NCBI GenBank assembly: GCA_018105865.1
Contig: CM030837.1
Coordinates: forward strand, 10,732,725 to 10,796,724
Source of the DNA: Metaphire vulgaris
Taxonomy: Eukaryota; Annelida; Clitellata; Crassiclitellata; Megascolecidae
Length of the DNA stretch: 64,000 bases
Reading direction: 5' to 3'
Shown here: in pieces, positions 11,590 to 23,332 of the stretch
Layout: each line of letters opens with the position of its first letter
How positions within the stretch are numbered: position 1 is the stretch's first letter
The notes under the pieces: generated by a model
Database searches by the model: none
What the model was told of the DNA's origin: nothing
The model's input: only the letters and a program-made list of their open reading frames with translations
Program-made: the position numbers and the translations under genes

Positions 11590-14390
11590 TTAAGTAAGTA
11601 AAATCTAGTTAATTTCTAAAGCGCTTTCAGAAGCAGCACCGAAGTAGCTCCTTATTCCTAGGTGCTTAACCTTAGGATGAAGTACTGATAGCCAAAGGTG
11701 GGGTCATTCATCCAGGGTCATTTAATCCAAAAGGCCAGTGGTTGGGATGTTACAGGTATGGAGGAAATGATTTTTGAAGAGAAATGATTTGAGTTTAGAA
11801 AGAAAAACTTGAGGAGATGTTGCAAGAATGGAAGGAATTTGTCACTCAAAATTTGTTATTTGACCATGGTGTAGACAGCAGAGGGATGCTGGAATTGAGT
11901 TACAAAGCTCTGGTGCAGCATATGAAAAAACACAAGTGCAAATTTCAGAGATGATTGATTCTGAGGACGAAGGAGAGTTACATGATAATCAAAAGCTGTG
12001 AGCTTTGATGGATCGGAAGGCACTTGGTTGTCTGCTGAGGATATCTAATACCTAATTACCTAATTTCAGGAGCAAGGACGCATTGAGTCCGACTATACAA
12101 AATAACAGCAATCCTTCTTGGATATATAACCGCTATGATCAATGCATCACTTCAACAGGCGTTATTACCATCTAGTGAAAAAGAATCTCTTATTATTCCT
12201 AGACTGAAAAAGCAAAATTTAGACTCAGGTGACTATGCTAGTTATCGTCCGATTTCTTATCTTACTTTTATGTCTAAGACGATTGAGCGTGTTATTGCAG
12301 GACAGATGTTGGCTCACTTGAATAAGTATCATCTGCTTCCTAAAACTCAGTCAGCCTATCGACAAAATCATTCAACTGAAACGGCGCTTCTACACATTCT
12401 CTCAGATGTGTTTAAGGCTGCTGATAAAGGCAAAGTGACCACGCTGTTCCTACTCGATCTTACAGCTGCCTTTGAATTGGTTGATCTTCTTCTGCAAAGG
12501 CTGCGACTGAGGATGGCTTTGGATGGTGCGGCCCTGCTATGGATTAGATCGTATTTGACCGACCGAATAATGTGTGTCTGCTATCATGGATCCGTATCCA
12601 GTACTAGAAAGATGCTCTGTGGAGTTCCACAGGGTCCATTCTGGGCCCTCTGCTTTTTGCTATATTTATTAGTGAACTCGGAAGCATTGAGACTAATCAT
12701 CAGCTTAACACACACTATTATGCTGACGATATTCAATTGTATCATTCTCACTAACCTGATGACGCTATGCAAGCAGCCGAATTATTCTCTAATGGTATTG
12801 GACAAATTCAGGAATGGCTAAGCGCGAATAGACTTAAATTAAATCTATCGAAGTCAGAACTGATATGCTTGGGACAGAAGCAACAGATCAAAAAAGTAAT
12901 GCTTGACGAAGTCAGGGTTGGCTCTGATCAAATTCTGCGCTCAAAGGTTGTTCGGAATCTAGGCGTGTTCCTTGATGAAGATCTGTCAATGGCTGATCAC
13001 ATAAGTAGGGTGGTATCAAGAGGTTTTCTTGAATTGCGTCAATTAAAATCAATAATAACCTCAGTGACGCATGAGGTGGCATTGATGCTGGTTCATGCGT
13101 TGGTCTGCACACGGTTAGACTACTGTAATAGTCTACTGGCTCAAATTAACGTCACACAGTTAAAGAGACTACAATCATTGTAGAACGCAGCTGCTCAGTT
13201 GATAACTGAGACGCGAATGAACCAGCACATTTCGCCAGTTCTTTGTGTATTACACTGGCTTCCAGTGATCTTCAGAGTAAAGTTTAAAATTATCTCTTTG
13301 GTGGACAAATGTCTTCGTGGAGATGCACAGGAATATCTGCAAACTGAATGTAGGCTTGTTCGATTACTCGTCATCTCTCGGATTAATTCAAAATTCGGTG
13401 ATCGTATGTTCTCGAAGCTTGGCCCAGCCTACTGGAACACTCTTCCGTCAGAACTTCGATATCGAATTACTACACGGGACATTTTTTATCGAAACTGAAG
13501 ACGTTTCTTTTTGAGCAATCAGCAGCGGCGCATTAGTGTTTTAATGTGCTTCGTAATGTTCTATCTAATCTATCTAATCTAATATACAAGTAAAAATAAA
13601 CAAAATTAAATTAAATTAAAGTAGAGAAAAGCAGGCTGTGTAAATTTAAGAACGGTTGTGTCTTTAAATTTTTGGATGGTCGTTTCATCTCTGTGGACCT
13701 AACATTGCAAATGACCTGGAACTGAGTAACGTTTTACCTTGAGGTATCATCATAAAAATGAGTTTCTGAGATCAGGGACAAATGCAACTTTTGCAATGTT
13801 GTCAGTATTTATAAAATACTCCTGGGTGTACTCTGGAGCAGTCTGATTTATTTATTTGAATGCAAGAAAAGAACATTTGTACTTGATTCTTCCACAAACT
13901 TTGAGCCAATGAAGCTGGTATGTTAGAAGGCTGTTGTGGTCATGATGTCCAACACCAAATAAAAGCATGCCAGCTGCATTTGGCATGACTGTAAATGATT
14001 CAACTTGTAATCAGGTAGACCATAGGAAAGACTATTCTGTAATTCACCTTAGGTCTGAGAGATTATGTCACCAGTCTTTAAAATTCAGCTGTTGGAGGAA
14101 ACTCATATTTTCCTGATCCATCGCAATATCAGGAATCAAGATGTTACTGTTCTGGAAATTTGTATAGCAAATGTCGGCTGTGAATCAAAGACTAGCCCGA
14201 GATTTCCCAGGTGTTTTGATGCAGGGATATTATTTATGCCTTTGAGGCAAAGATCCTGAAGTAGAAAACTGCTTTAATTCCAGAAAGAGCTGAACCACAT
14301 TAAGTCAGTTTTTGATAGATTCCATTTAAGTCGATTTTTTTGGGCCAACAGCTAGTGCAGGCCTTCATAGCTTCAGTCAAGTCAAGTCAA
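11590..14390 (-). mobile_element. LINE J (CR1-like), split by LINE G
   Basis: Two minus-strand pieces belong to one old CR1-like element: about 13616-14390 (reads MQLACFYLVLDIMTT, LLTYQLHWLKVCGRIKYKC, NTDNIAKVAFVPDLRNSF) and about 11590-12065 (reads RQPSAFRSIKAHSF, then SYAAPELWNSIPASLCCLHH). The second continues the C-terminal domain where the first stops. LINE G lies between them in the opposite direction. Heavy decay; boundaries approximate. Confidence 0.6.
12066..13615 (+). mobile_element. LINE G copy 3 inside LINE J
   Basis: + strand RT and C-terminus: ASLQQALLPSSEKESLIIPR, DYASYRPISYLTFMSKTIER, QSAYRQNHSTETALL, FLLDLTAAFELVD, GVPQG, then in another frame YYADDIQLY (about 12714-12741), LGVFLDEDLSMADHI, CTRLDYCNSLL, a TAG stop at 13181, HWLPVIFRVKF and FGDRMFSKLGPAYWNTLP. 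The catalytic YADD survives but frameshifts and the stop inactivate it. The 3' end passes into CTATCTAAT and AAATTAAATTAAA repeats. Confidence 0.8.
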
Positions 14391-14995
14391 GACTGTATTC
14401 TTCCAGGAAAGTTTAATATATTTGACATTTCCTAATCTATCTTTCTCATATTGTGTCAAAAACCTTGGTATTTACTTCGACAGTAACTTGACCTTTAAAA
14501 AGCACTTTGCTAGACTTTCTCGATCCTGCTTTTACCAACTTAGGCAAATTAGGGTTATTCGTTCTTCACTTTCTTTATCTGCAGCCAAATCTCTGGTTCA
14601 TGCTTTTGTGGCTAGTAGGTTAGACCATTGCAATTCTCTTTATCTTGGCCTGCCCAAAAGCCTGCTCTCCACTTTGCAATCTGTCCTAAATGCTGCGGCT
14701 CGTCTTGTGGCTATCTATCTATCTATCTATCTATACATGACGATTTATAGAACGCCGTAGACATGATGAAGGCCGAAAACAAAAGCGCTTTACAGTCAAC
14801 TAGCTAATGTGTACAAGGTCTTGAATAAGCACGTCTTAAGCATGCATGCAAAAGTTTCAGCCGAGGTGGCCTTGGTCATGTTGTCCGTAAGCGCATTCCA
14901 CAGGAGGGGTTCCCGTGCGACATGGATCTCTCTCTGAGCTTAGCTGTCCTCAACGGAGGAGGGACGTGTAGTAGGGACCGACTGCTGGATCGAAG

Positions 14996-16815
14996 CTACA
15001 GGAGTCGGTCTGTCTGATCCCGTCTTCGCGCCAGAGTCGACAAGTACTCCGGGCAGGAGGTGTCGTGCAGGGCTCGGAATGTCAGCCAGCAGCGTTTGTA
15101 TACGATTCGCTCAGGCACCTTGAGCCAGTGAAGTTTATCCCTTAATAATGGGGTAACATGGTCATGCCAACTAGCGCCAAAGATCAAACGAGCCAATGCA
15201 TTCAAGACTGATTGCAGCCGGCTCAGCTGGTACACCAGAAGACCTAGCAGGATACTGTTTGAGTAATCCAGTCGCGATAGGATGAAGGAGCACACTAGAT
15301 GGACAGCAGCCCCCGTCGATATGTAACGGCAGTTCTCGCGGATGTGCCTCAGTTGGAGATAGCACACCCGGATCACGTTGCTGATGTGCCCAGCGAAGGA
15401 CGGCGAAGAGTCCAGCAGGACCCTAAGGAGGTGTGCTTCTGTCACCGGAACCACGGCCGCGTCACCGATCAGGAATGGAGTACGACTGATCAAGTGACTC
15501 CTCCTCGAGGTGCTGAACCAGAGTAGCTCCGTCTTGCCCGGATTGAGAGCAAGGCGGTTAGTCACAGTCCAGTTCATAATTGCGCTAGAATGCAGTCTTG
15601 AACGCGCAGCCGCAGGTCGTCTGACTTTCCGGGTTTGCAGGAGGAGAAGATCTGAACATGGTCCACGTAGGCATGTGAGGCCAGGCCGAAGGAATCGAGA
15701 ATTCTTCCAACGTCCGCTACATAGAGGACGAACAGGAACGGGCCAAGGACCGAACTTTGGGGCACTCCGCATCGAACGGGGCGCGAACCGAATCTGGAGC
15801 CTTTCCAGTTGATGACCTGCGACCTCCCTGCGAAGTAGTCGGAGATCCAGGACAGCGCTCGCCCATTGATCCTGTAGGATAATTCGAGGCAACGCACAAG
15901 GATGGCGTGATTGATGGTGTCGAAGGCTGCAGAAAGATCCAGGAGACCGAGTAGAGCCAAGTCCCCGCCAGCTATCGCTTCAACGATGTAGTCGAAAATC
16001 CTCAGAAGGGCTGTTTCAGTAGAGTGACCTGCCTGGTAGGCTGACTGATGTTTGGGCATGAGGCCATTCCGTACCAGGCACGAGACCAGCTGCCCATTGA
16101 CCCATTGCTCCAGCAGCTTGGATAGGAAAGCAAGGTTGGCGACAGGTCGGTAGCTGGCGACGTCGGACGGATCGAGGCCAGGCCGCTTAAGGTGCAGCCG
16201 GGTGACGGCACATTTCCATATCTGAGGGAGTTCACAGTTCTTGATGGAGGTCGTCAGTAGGGTCGTCACGAATGGGGCAAGTGTGTCGATGGCTTCCTTA
16301 GGAAGCCACATTGGCAAGGGATCCGACGAACACTGCTTATCGGGCGACGATTTCACCCATGTCGTGATGTCTTCGATCGTTGGTACGGAGAACGTCGAGA
16401 AGGAGGCGCTGGTATGGAGATGGTAGTCAGAGGGTCCTGTGTCGGCCATTCTGTCCCAAATGCTCGCGGCCCTGCAATCTGTGAAGGAGTGAAAGTCCTC
16501 TGCGGTAAATGTGGAAAGTTCTTGAGAGGACCTGTCGACCACTCCCAGCAGGCACCCGATATGTTTCCATGTTTCGTTAATGTCAGAGCTGGAGTCGATT
16601 GTGTTCCACCAATATCGGCTGCCCTTGGTTCTCACCAGATGTCTGCTCTCCTTGAGCACAGCTCGCCAGGAGGACTGCATTCCCGATTCGGCCTCTGTCC
16701 CGATAGACTTCCGATAGGCTTGCTCCAACCACCGGGCCCACCTCCGAGCCTGCCTGCACTCACTCTCCATCGTAAAATGGCCGATGCGGCCGGGATAGGA
16801 CTGATAACTCGACAA
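14996..16815 (-). pseudogene. LINE B reverse transcriptase, broken
   Basis: Frame one (15574-16815, 413 residues) holds the linker (SSPDKQCSSDPLPMWLPKEA) and RT motifs SYRPVANLAFLSKLLEQ, QSAYQAGHSTETALL, LLDLSAAFDTINH and GVPQSSVLGP. The catalytic box reads AYVDHVQIF instead of AYADDVQIF, so one metal-binding Asp is His. A frameshift near 15600-15890 leads to frame two, which carries LNPGKTELLWFST, VLLDSSPSFAGHI, LSRLDYSNSILLGL, HWLKVPERIVYKRCWLTFRA. The C-terminal end lies in degraded sequence below 14996. No active enzyme can be made. Confidence 0.85.
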
Positions 16816-16924
16816 CCGGAGCGAGTTCGTCCAGTATATCGGTTATAACAGTCTGGTTGCAGGTAGCCAGACTCGAGGCTGACTCGTTAAGGTCGACCGA
16901 CAAGCAGAGAGGTGACGCCTTTAG

Positions 16925-18100
16925 TCACTCGATAAATAAGTCTAGGCTGAAGTGCTTCCAAATTCTACGGCATATCTTAGTGTACACGGGGCTGCAAGTG
17001 GTGACTGGTAGAGTCAAATGAACGAGTTTGTGGTCGGACAGCCCGACGTCGACCACGGCGACATCGCCCAGGGCGCTGTCTTCAGATGCAATCACAATGT
17101 CTAACAGGCTGCCGAGGTCGTGGGTCGGCTCTCTGACATACTGTTCCAGATTGAAAGCGCGAATCAACTGTTCGAGCCTTATGCTCTCTGTATCTGTAGG
17201 CCGCTCCAGATGGATGTTCAAATCGCCTACTATCACTATTTCACAATTGAATGTGGCCAGTGACTCCAGTAAGGCTGAGAAGTCAGTGAAAAACTGTTCT
17301 CGGATTCTAATTGAACCAGGGCGATAAATAGCGATGACGATCAGCGGCGCAGGGCCACTCGCAACTCGACAGCAGAGGTACCCGAAAGACGTCAGCTTCA
17401 GCTTTGTATTGACTTTGGCAATATTTGTTCCGGGTTTCGAGATGACGGCAAGACCGCCATGATTGATGAAATGTGCATTGTTTAGGTTGGCGCTCGGCGG
17501 CAGAGCATGGGCCGCTTCGACGACGTTAAATCCGGAAGCACAGAGATGTTTGATGGTGACGCTATCGGCGTGTTCATGCCATGTCTCGGCAAGAATTAAC
17601 ATGTTCAGTGAAAATTCGTTGAATAAATCCGGAATGTTGTCTAGTTTGTTGTTCACCGAGCGAATGTTTAGCAAACCGGCTCTAGTCAAAGGAGCCAAGG
17701 AGATGATGCGGCGCTCGATTTTCGGGTAGATGAGTGACGATGGGGAACGTCCCAACGGTCTGGGTGGGTGACGATAATGGTCCATAGACGTTATCACCTT
17801 AATGGTCCTCTGCAGCAGCCGCCGCCCCGCCCTGCAGCCACGAGGTGACCTGCGGGAGCGAGAGTTGGCGAAGAGATGGCCAAGTCTCCACCGAGCGGCA
17901 GCCGGAAGGCATACGCCCGTTGAGAATTGAAGGTAAAGTAGCTCCGCGGCTGTGTAGGAATATGCCACCCTCGTAGTGTCAACACGCTCCGACGGCAACG
18001 CAATAGGTAGCATTGAAGATGCGTGTCCCTCTGTCGAATGTCGCCGAGCGATGGCCGCCGGGAACCGCCCACCGTAGGTTAGTTGACGGTCGGAGGCCAA
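16925..18100 (-). CDS. LINE B APE-type endonuclease ORF (391 residues)
   Basis: One uninterrupted minus-strand frame. The first ~130 residues are basic, with an RSRRSPRGCRAGRR segment that probably binds nucleic acid. Endonuclease motifs follow in order: GLLNIRSVNNKLD (about residue 141), LILAETWH (catalytic Glu), VIAIYRPGS, EIVIVGDLNIHLERP (Asp/Asn), EPTHDLGSLLDIVIA and DVGLSDHKLVHLTLP (Asp-His). The enzyme would nick target DNA to prime reverse transcription. The frame stops before the RT, which lies in other frames, so the element is inactive as a whole. The start at 18100 is the first ATG of the frame; the true start is not proven. Confidence 0.8.
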   Translation of the reverse strand: MASDRQLTYGGRFPAAIARRHSTEGHASSMLPIALPSERVDTTRVAYSYTAAELLYLQFSTGVCLPAAARWRLGHLFANSRSRRSPRGCRAGRRLLQRTIKVITSMDHYRHPPRPLGRSPSSLIYPKIERRIISLAPLTRAGLLNIRSVNNKLDNIPDLFNEFSLNMLILAETWHEHADSVTIKHLCASGFNVVEAAHALPPSANLNNAHFINHGGLAVISKPGTNIAKVNTKLKLTSFGYLCCRVASGPAPLIVIAIYRPGSIRIREQFFTDFSALLESLATFNCEIVIVGDLNIHLERPTDTESIRLEQLIRAFNLEQYVREPTHDLGSLLDIVIASEDSALGDVAVVDVGLSDHKLVHLTLPVTTCSPVYTKICRRIWKHFSLDLFIE

Positions 18101-18272
18101 TATGGAGTGACGGTTCAGGACGCAGTCAGGTCCCGCGGATGCACAAGCCGACTGAGAAGAGAACTGCTTCCGAAAACTTCTGCGAAGAACGCAAAAGACT
18201 CACAAAAACCGCTTAACAGGCAGGTCGCAAAACACCTGCAGGCCGCTGATACAGCGCCTCCTAGCGAAAAAA

Positions 18273-18328
18273 GGAGCGAGGAGCTAAGTTAAAAAAAGTA
18301 GCGAGGAGGAGCTAAGGCTCCTCGCTGC
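18273..18328. repeat. snap-back inverted target copies at LINE B 5' junction
   Basis: Two short segments, AGCGAGGAGCTAAG (18275-18288) and GTAGCGAGGAG (18298-18308), are reverse complements of the LINE A target that follows (AGGCTCCTCGCTGC, 18316-18328). The second forms a perfect hairpin AGCGAGGAG/CTCCTCGCT with it. This fits template switching at the end of reverse transcription. Confidence 0.7.
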
Positions 18329-18419
18329 TCTAGCATCTCAAACTTTATGCTTAACACCCTGCACTGGCTTTCAATTTCTGACCGCATTAAATTCAAACAA
18401 GTATATATTGTTTCTGCAG

Positions 18420-19250
18420 CACACTGAAGGAATTGTTTCATCTCCCACAGGAGCTGCTAAAGTCAACTGAACCTTCAATCTCTAGATGGCAGTAGTAAAT
18501 GAGTAACATCTTTGGTTGTGAAGGTAAAACACCGGTGTGGAGAAAGCAGTGGCAAATTACTCTGGATTAATTATTATTATTATTATTATTCGACGATTTG
18601 TGAAGCGCCGTAACATGGCCATCGGCCAAAACCAAAAGCGCTGTACAGTCAACAGTCAACTGTACGATATGGTGAACAAATGCGTTTTCAGCTCTTTAGC
18701 AAACGTTTCAGGTGAAGTAATCCCGGCCAGCGCATCAGGGAGCGCGTTCCACAGACGTGGGTTACCGCGAGTCATAGAACGCTCGCCAAACTTCGGAGTC
18801 CTGGCCGGAGGAGGAACGTACAGCCGGTGGCGGCTGCTGGATCTCAGCTGGAGACGGCACCCGGTCGTCGTTTGTCGTCGTACTAGGCATGCCAAATGTC
18901 GGGACAGGCTGGGTCCCGAAGAGCACGAAAAGTTAACCAACACCGCTTGTAAACTATACGCTCCGGGACCCGAAGCCAATGGAGCTTGTCCCTTAGCACA
19001 GGTGTAACATGGTTGTGCCACCTCAAGCCGAAAATAATCCGAGCCGAGGCATTGATGACTGCCTGAAGTCTACTGAGCTGGTTCCCAGGTAGTCCGAGAA
19101 GGAGACTGTTGCTATAATCCAGTCTTGAGAGTACCAGAGCACGGACAAGATGAATAGAATAATGGTGCAATTAATGTGCTGCTGCTTGCTGAAATGGGAG
19201 ATCAGCGCCGAGCCCAACGCTCAAACTCAAGTATGGGCGAACCTTTACTT
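18420..19250 (+). mobile_element. tRNA-SINE copy 2, split by a LINE B fragment
   Basis: 18425-18568 matches the middle of the SINE at 8537-8826 (TTTCATCTCCCACAGGAG, GGTAAAACACCGGTGTGG, AGTGGCAAATTACTCTGG). About 19170-19250 matches its 3' part (GAGATCAGCGCCGAGCCC, GGGCGAACCTTTACTTTT). The tRNA-like head is mostly gone. A minus-strand LINE B fragment separates the halves. Confidence 0.65.
18569..19165 (-). mobile_element. LINE B fragment inside the SINE
   Basis: (ATT)n tail at 18569-18588, then the 3' UTR signature and coding sequence on the minus strand: LVRALVLSRLDYSNSLLLGL, NASARIIFGLRWHNHVTPVL, HWLRVPERIVYKRCWLTFRA, and in another frame RHRLYVPPPARTPKFGERSM, NPRLWNALPDALAGITSPET, AKELKTHLF. 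One frameshift. 5'-truncated just upstream of the LDYSNS motif. Confidence 0.85.
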
Positions 19251-19579
19251 TTTTTTAGTTACAGACTTCTCCAAAGGCCTAATCACCTCAACATGGTGGA
19301 GTGGTGAACAGTGAAGTAAGAGATCACCTGTTAGAGCTAAACCATCAGGAGCACTACACAAGATGGACAGGCCTAACAGGAACTCGGTAAAAGGACTGGC
19401 AACACAAGACTCTGGATCCTAGTTCCAATTACTACCATTTAGGTACCCAATTAATGAGATGAATACAGCAATTCTAGATTGAGCATGCCCTCTTGGTCAT
19501 TTCCTGGATCACCAAGGACTGCACCTACTGTCGAGCAGCCAGGGCAGAGATGCAAAATTCGCTACTGCAAGAATAAATT
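19251..19579. other. unassigned; possibly LINE H 5' region
   Basis: No frame or repeat recognised. It directly precedes the endonuclease start of LINE H on the same strand and could be its 5' UTR. Confidence 0.35.
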
Positions 19580-19857
19580 ATGGGTGGGGGAGGAATGAAT
19601 TTACAGAAGAATTTAACGATTGGAACATGGATGTAAGAGGGTTGAAACAAATAGGCAAATTGCTATTAATGGGGAAAGAGCTGGAAAGGCTATCAGTAGA
19701 CATATGTGGAATCTTGGAAACAAAAGTACTGATATTGCACAATTCAATACAGTCATCGGATGATTCTCTCAGCAAAAGAAGGAAAACCACATCATAAAGT
19801 GGGCATGTGGATTCATAAGAAACATCAAAAAGCACTTATTGATTTTCAATTATTACA

Positions 19858-20009
19858 TTAACTCATTTTAGTAGCTAGACTATGTTCTAAGCCATTGGAA
19901 CTCGTGGTAATACAGTGTTACCACAGTGTTAAATTAACTCATTTTAGTAGCTAGACTATGCTCTAAGCCATTGGATCTCGTGGTAATACAGTGTTATGCA
20001 CCAACTTCA
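19858..20009. repeat. 76-bp tandem duplication in LINE H
   Basis: 19858-19933 and 19934-20009 are near-identical units starting TTAACTCATTTTAGTAGC. The event lies within the LINE H endonuclease region, so it is post-insertional or belongs to this copy only. Confidence 0.85.
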
Positions 20010-20461
20010 ACATCAGAGGAAGCAGAAGTGGAACTTTTTTATGAAACATTGGAATCCACAATACAAAGATGGTAATGAAAGGGGAATACCTATGATTGTT
20101 GGGGACCTTATTGCAAAAGTGGGGAAACTCCAGTACCATATTTTCACGCACATACCGCGCACACATGTATACCGTGCACATGCGTATAACGCGAGATTTT
20201 GGGTAGTTTTAAGTTTTAAAAAAGTTGTATAGCACGCACACGTATATAGCGAGCTCATGTATATAGCGCTCACGACGGGAATGTAAGTCGCGGCCGAGTA
20301 TAAGTCGCGGCCCCAACCGGAAATTACCGGTAACCTCTTAGTAAAATGGGTTTTAAGTACTGATTGTACTAAAAAAGACGCTGGCAAATGCATATAACAA
20401 ATTGCGTAATAAATGAAATACAAAAGTCTGGTGTTTGGTGTTGTTTGTTTTATATTGCGTA

Positions 20462-20960
20462 TAGCGCTCTTTCATTAACAAATCCAAGTTATCTAGCTAT
20501 TTTGTTAGTGAATTCGTTGCTTAGCACTCATTCGTTAGCGAATTCTAGATATTCAGCCCTCTTTTGTTAGCAAATTCATTATTTAGTGTCAAGCCACTTA
20601 ACGCTCTTTCATTAGAAAATTCGTTATTTACGATCTTTCGTTGGCAATCTTTCGTTATAGTGAATTCTACCTGTTTAGCACTTTCTTGTTAGAGAATTCG
20701 TTAATTAGCACTCTAGTTATTTACTGCTTTCTCGTGGGCGAATTCTAGCTATTTAATGCTCGTTAGCGAATTCGTTATTTAGCATCCTTTCGTTAGTGAA
20801 TTCTAGCTATTTAGCGTTTTTCGTTAGAGAATTCTATATATTTATCGCTTTTCTTAGTGAATTCGTTATTTAGTGTCTAGCTATTTAATGCTCTTAATTT
20901 AGAGAGTTCTATCGTTAGACAATTATAGCTATTTAACTCATTTCCATTAGCGAATTTTCG
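20462..20960. repeat. degenerate GAATTC minisatellite, ~30-bp unit
   Basis: About 14 degenerate units of roughly 28-35 bp built on CGTTAGYGAATTCTAGCTAT / TTTAGCGCTCTTT. Most units keep GAATTC or a one-base variant. Located in the left third of the 4.9-kb element. Confidence 0.8.
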
Positions 20961-21944
20961 CTGAACGTGTCAGAGATCAAACGGTAAGTAGTAAATAATT
21001 AATTATTTATAAATGGCTTACCTGTGATCTCTGTGAAAATTCAATAGATAAGTCGCCTCTTTGTATAAGATTCCGCCTGAAAATCTGATGTAAAACACGA
21101 GTGATTTATAACCCTGTCTATACGGAGAAAGAGCAGAGGACCACCGAAGATGAGAAGTCCGCACATTTAGCGCTAAAACCAAGTGCAAGATGCCGGTGTC
21201 ACGAAAAAAGTCTCCCACAAAATGAAGTCTCCACCGGAAATTTTATTTTAAAACAAAATATCCCTCTTGAGAATTTTTTTAGAAATGATGTTGCCTTATT
21301 TAAGACATAATCTTCCATTTTACCTTTTACGTTCCCTTACTTTTGACGGGTAAAACTGCTTTGATAATAATTATAATAATCATTATTTCCGTGTTTTCTA
21401 ATACAAAACATCCTAATTAGGTGCAATCAATCCTTATTTCTTGAAATGGAATAATCTGGTCTGTCAGTTAAATGTGCCACTAGCGCTATAATAATGTTAA
21501 CTGTTAAATTTTATAAAGGGAACTTGACAGAAGCAGACAAGGACAAGCAGTAGCGGAAAAGCGTGCGTTATGAAGCATTAATAATTTATTATTAGAAGTG
21601 GTACAAATTCCGTAGTTTTTGCAGGTGACTCTTGGAATATTTCATTTGAATCCCTCTCGGCGTCTTTGAGTTATAATCCTTGAGGCGAGTTTATTTTGGG
21701 GGGGTGGAATTATTTTACGGGCAGCAGAGATTTTATTTTAATAGGAGACATTTTGTTTTCTCTCCTAGGCGAATTTATTTTAAAATGAATCCACCGTTGG
21801 GAGACTCTGTGTGGGGAGGATTTATTTTTCAACACTGGCCGATTGTTGACTAGAACAGACTGTTGCCTAGAGCTGAGACATCCCCTCCCTCCGTGAAACT
21901 GGGTCGAAGCGGGACTTCAATAAATGATAAATAATTACTGTAAT

Positions 21945-22175
21945 CTGTGGGTGGTCTCGGTTGAAGCCTTGCTCTCCATAATTTCTCGTGGAAAAAGCAC
22001 TAATTATTAGTTAGCAATAGTTTTGCTGGCATATAATTATTTGATAGACAAATGAAACCACTGTGGGTGGTCTTGGTAGAAGCCTTGTTCTCCTTAATTT
22101 TTAGTGGGAAAAAACTAATTATTAGTTAGCAATAGGCTTGCTGGCATATCATTATTTGATAGACAAATGAAATCT
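21945..22175. repeat. 116-bp tandem duplication
   Basis: Units 21945-22060 and 22061-22175 start CTGTGGGTGGTCT and end TTTGATAGACAAATGAAA, with scattered substitutions and small indels. Within the 4.9-kb element. Confidence 0.85.
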
Positions 22176-22680
22176 CTGCTGAATGACTGCGCCCAGTTAA
22201 GAAAGGAGCCAGACGCCCATCGTGCTCTAACGGACGTATCTTAAAATAGACACAGCGTGCCTCAACGTTGTAATGTGTTTAGGCATTGTGTTTCTTTAGA
22301 AAATTCTTTGGAAAATTGCATTGACTCGGTGTTTTAAAAAAATGAATTAATTTAATTAATTAAAAGTGAATTTAAGGCATAAATTTTAGGACTTATCCGC
22401 GAGTATGTCATGAGAAAGGTCCATCCCTATAGTACGTACGCACTGAGGTGGGTTTTGGATTTTAGAGATTTTCGTATGGGGAGGAATCTCGATTGAATGC
22501 GTACGTACGAATACATTTATAAATAGCCTAGGTAGCAATGAAAAAAGCGCTCAGATTGAAGACTGGTTTATTAACACAAACGTTAGTTTCGAAAACAATT
22601 ACTTTCTCACAGTCAAACAAGGCGTCAGGACTATTGTTCCCACGCTTATTAAATATTGGCAGTGGTCAAGACAATAACAT

Positions 22681-22764
22681 TTGGATGTTCTATTATATTG
22701 TATTGTAAACCAAAGGGTTTTTTTGGATGTTCTATTATATTGTATTGTAAACCAAAGGGTTTTT
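22681..22764. repeat. 42-bp tandem duplication
   Basis: Two essentially identical units, TTGGATGTTCTATTATATTG and onward, at 22681-22722 and 22723-22764. Recent. Confidence 0.9.
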
Positions 22765-23111
22765 TATTTTTATGGGCAATTCTGGCTTTTTTCCATAGAT
22801 TAATTTTTTAAATTTTTCACCAAGGTGGAGGTGGTAGCTAATTTGCACGTACGCATTGGGGTAAGGATCCCAAAAATGTATGGTGTGCAACAGGGGATGG
22901 GTGAAAATATTCAGTTTTGCGTACATACTAGGCCCTATATGGACGGACCAGAAAGACACTTCAGCTACACATAGGGCTATAAATGATGCTATCGCGATCG
23001 TCGGCAGCATCAGAGCGCTTTGATATGAGCTGCTCAAGACGCCAACGAATGTAGTTACTACAGTCATTGGCCTACTTCAAGGCTAGTCATGGGAAAGACG
23101 CTATCGCTAAC

Positions 23112-23127
23112 GACCGGTTAACCGGTC
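23112..23127. repeat. 16-bp perfect palindrome
   Basis: GACCGGTTAACCGGTC, followed 15 bases later by a partial inverted copy (GTTAACCGGTCC). It may be a transposon end or a binding site; nothing shows which. Confidence 0.7.
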
Positions 23128-23332
23128 TGTTTTTCAACAGTTAACCGGTCCTTTAAAATCAGCGGTTTTAACAACCTTAGTCCAGTAGAGAGAAATAGAG
23201 TGAAGAAATCAGCCGACAGTAAAGCCTTAGCCAAAAAGCTAAGTCGACCACCCACGCGTCGCAATTGAAAGATTCAGTCCTGTGTAGCGGCCGGACGTCA
23301 GTCATCTTGGGAAAGTAGTACTCAGTGTTATT

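Larger units (their letters stand above)
14709..18297 (-). mobile_element. LINE B copy 1, nearly full length (CR1/L2-like)
   Basis: Minus-strand element with a (CTAT)n tail at 14712-14733, a 3' UTR containing the family signature (reverse of ACGATTTATAGAACGCCGTA), C-terminal domain and RT (14996-16815) and endonuclease (16925-18100). About 3.6 kb long. It is inserted into LINE A copy 3 with a very short shared GCTA at the junctions. At its 5' junction lie inverted copies of the target sequence (18273-18328). Unlike other LINE B copies, which end in (ATT)n, this one ends in (CTAT)n. Confidence 0.85.
14415..18412 (+). mobile_element. LINE A copy 3, split by a LINE B
   Basis: The left piece, 14415-14708, reads VKNLGIYFDSNLTF, FARLSRSCFYQLRQIRVIR, SRLDHCNSLYLGLP, NAAARLVA. 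The right piece, about 18313-18412, carries on where it stopped (CTCCTCGCTGCTCTAGCATC, then ACCCTGCACTGGCTTTCAAT, i.e. NTLHWL). The 3.6 kb between them is a minus-strand LINE B. Truncated at the 5' end and soon after the HWL motif. Confidence 0.8.

Noticed and set aside
15299..15812. Plus-strand frames opposite the LINE B RT (75 and 100 codons)
   Set aside because: Antisense shadows of the GC-rich RT coding strand.
20462..20960. CRISPR-like array of ~30-bp units
   Set aside because: Units are degenerate and contiguous with no unique spacers, and the DNA is eukaryotic.
22735..23067. 110-codon minus frame as a candidate transposase of the 4.9-kb element
   Set aside because: No catalytic triad pattern or DNA-binding motif; it overlaps a recent 42-bp duplication.
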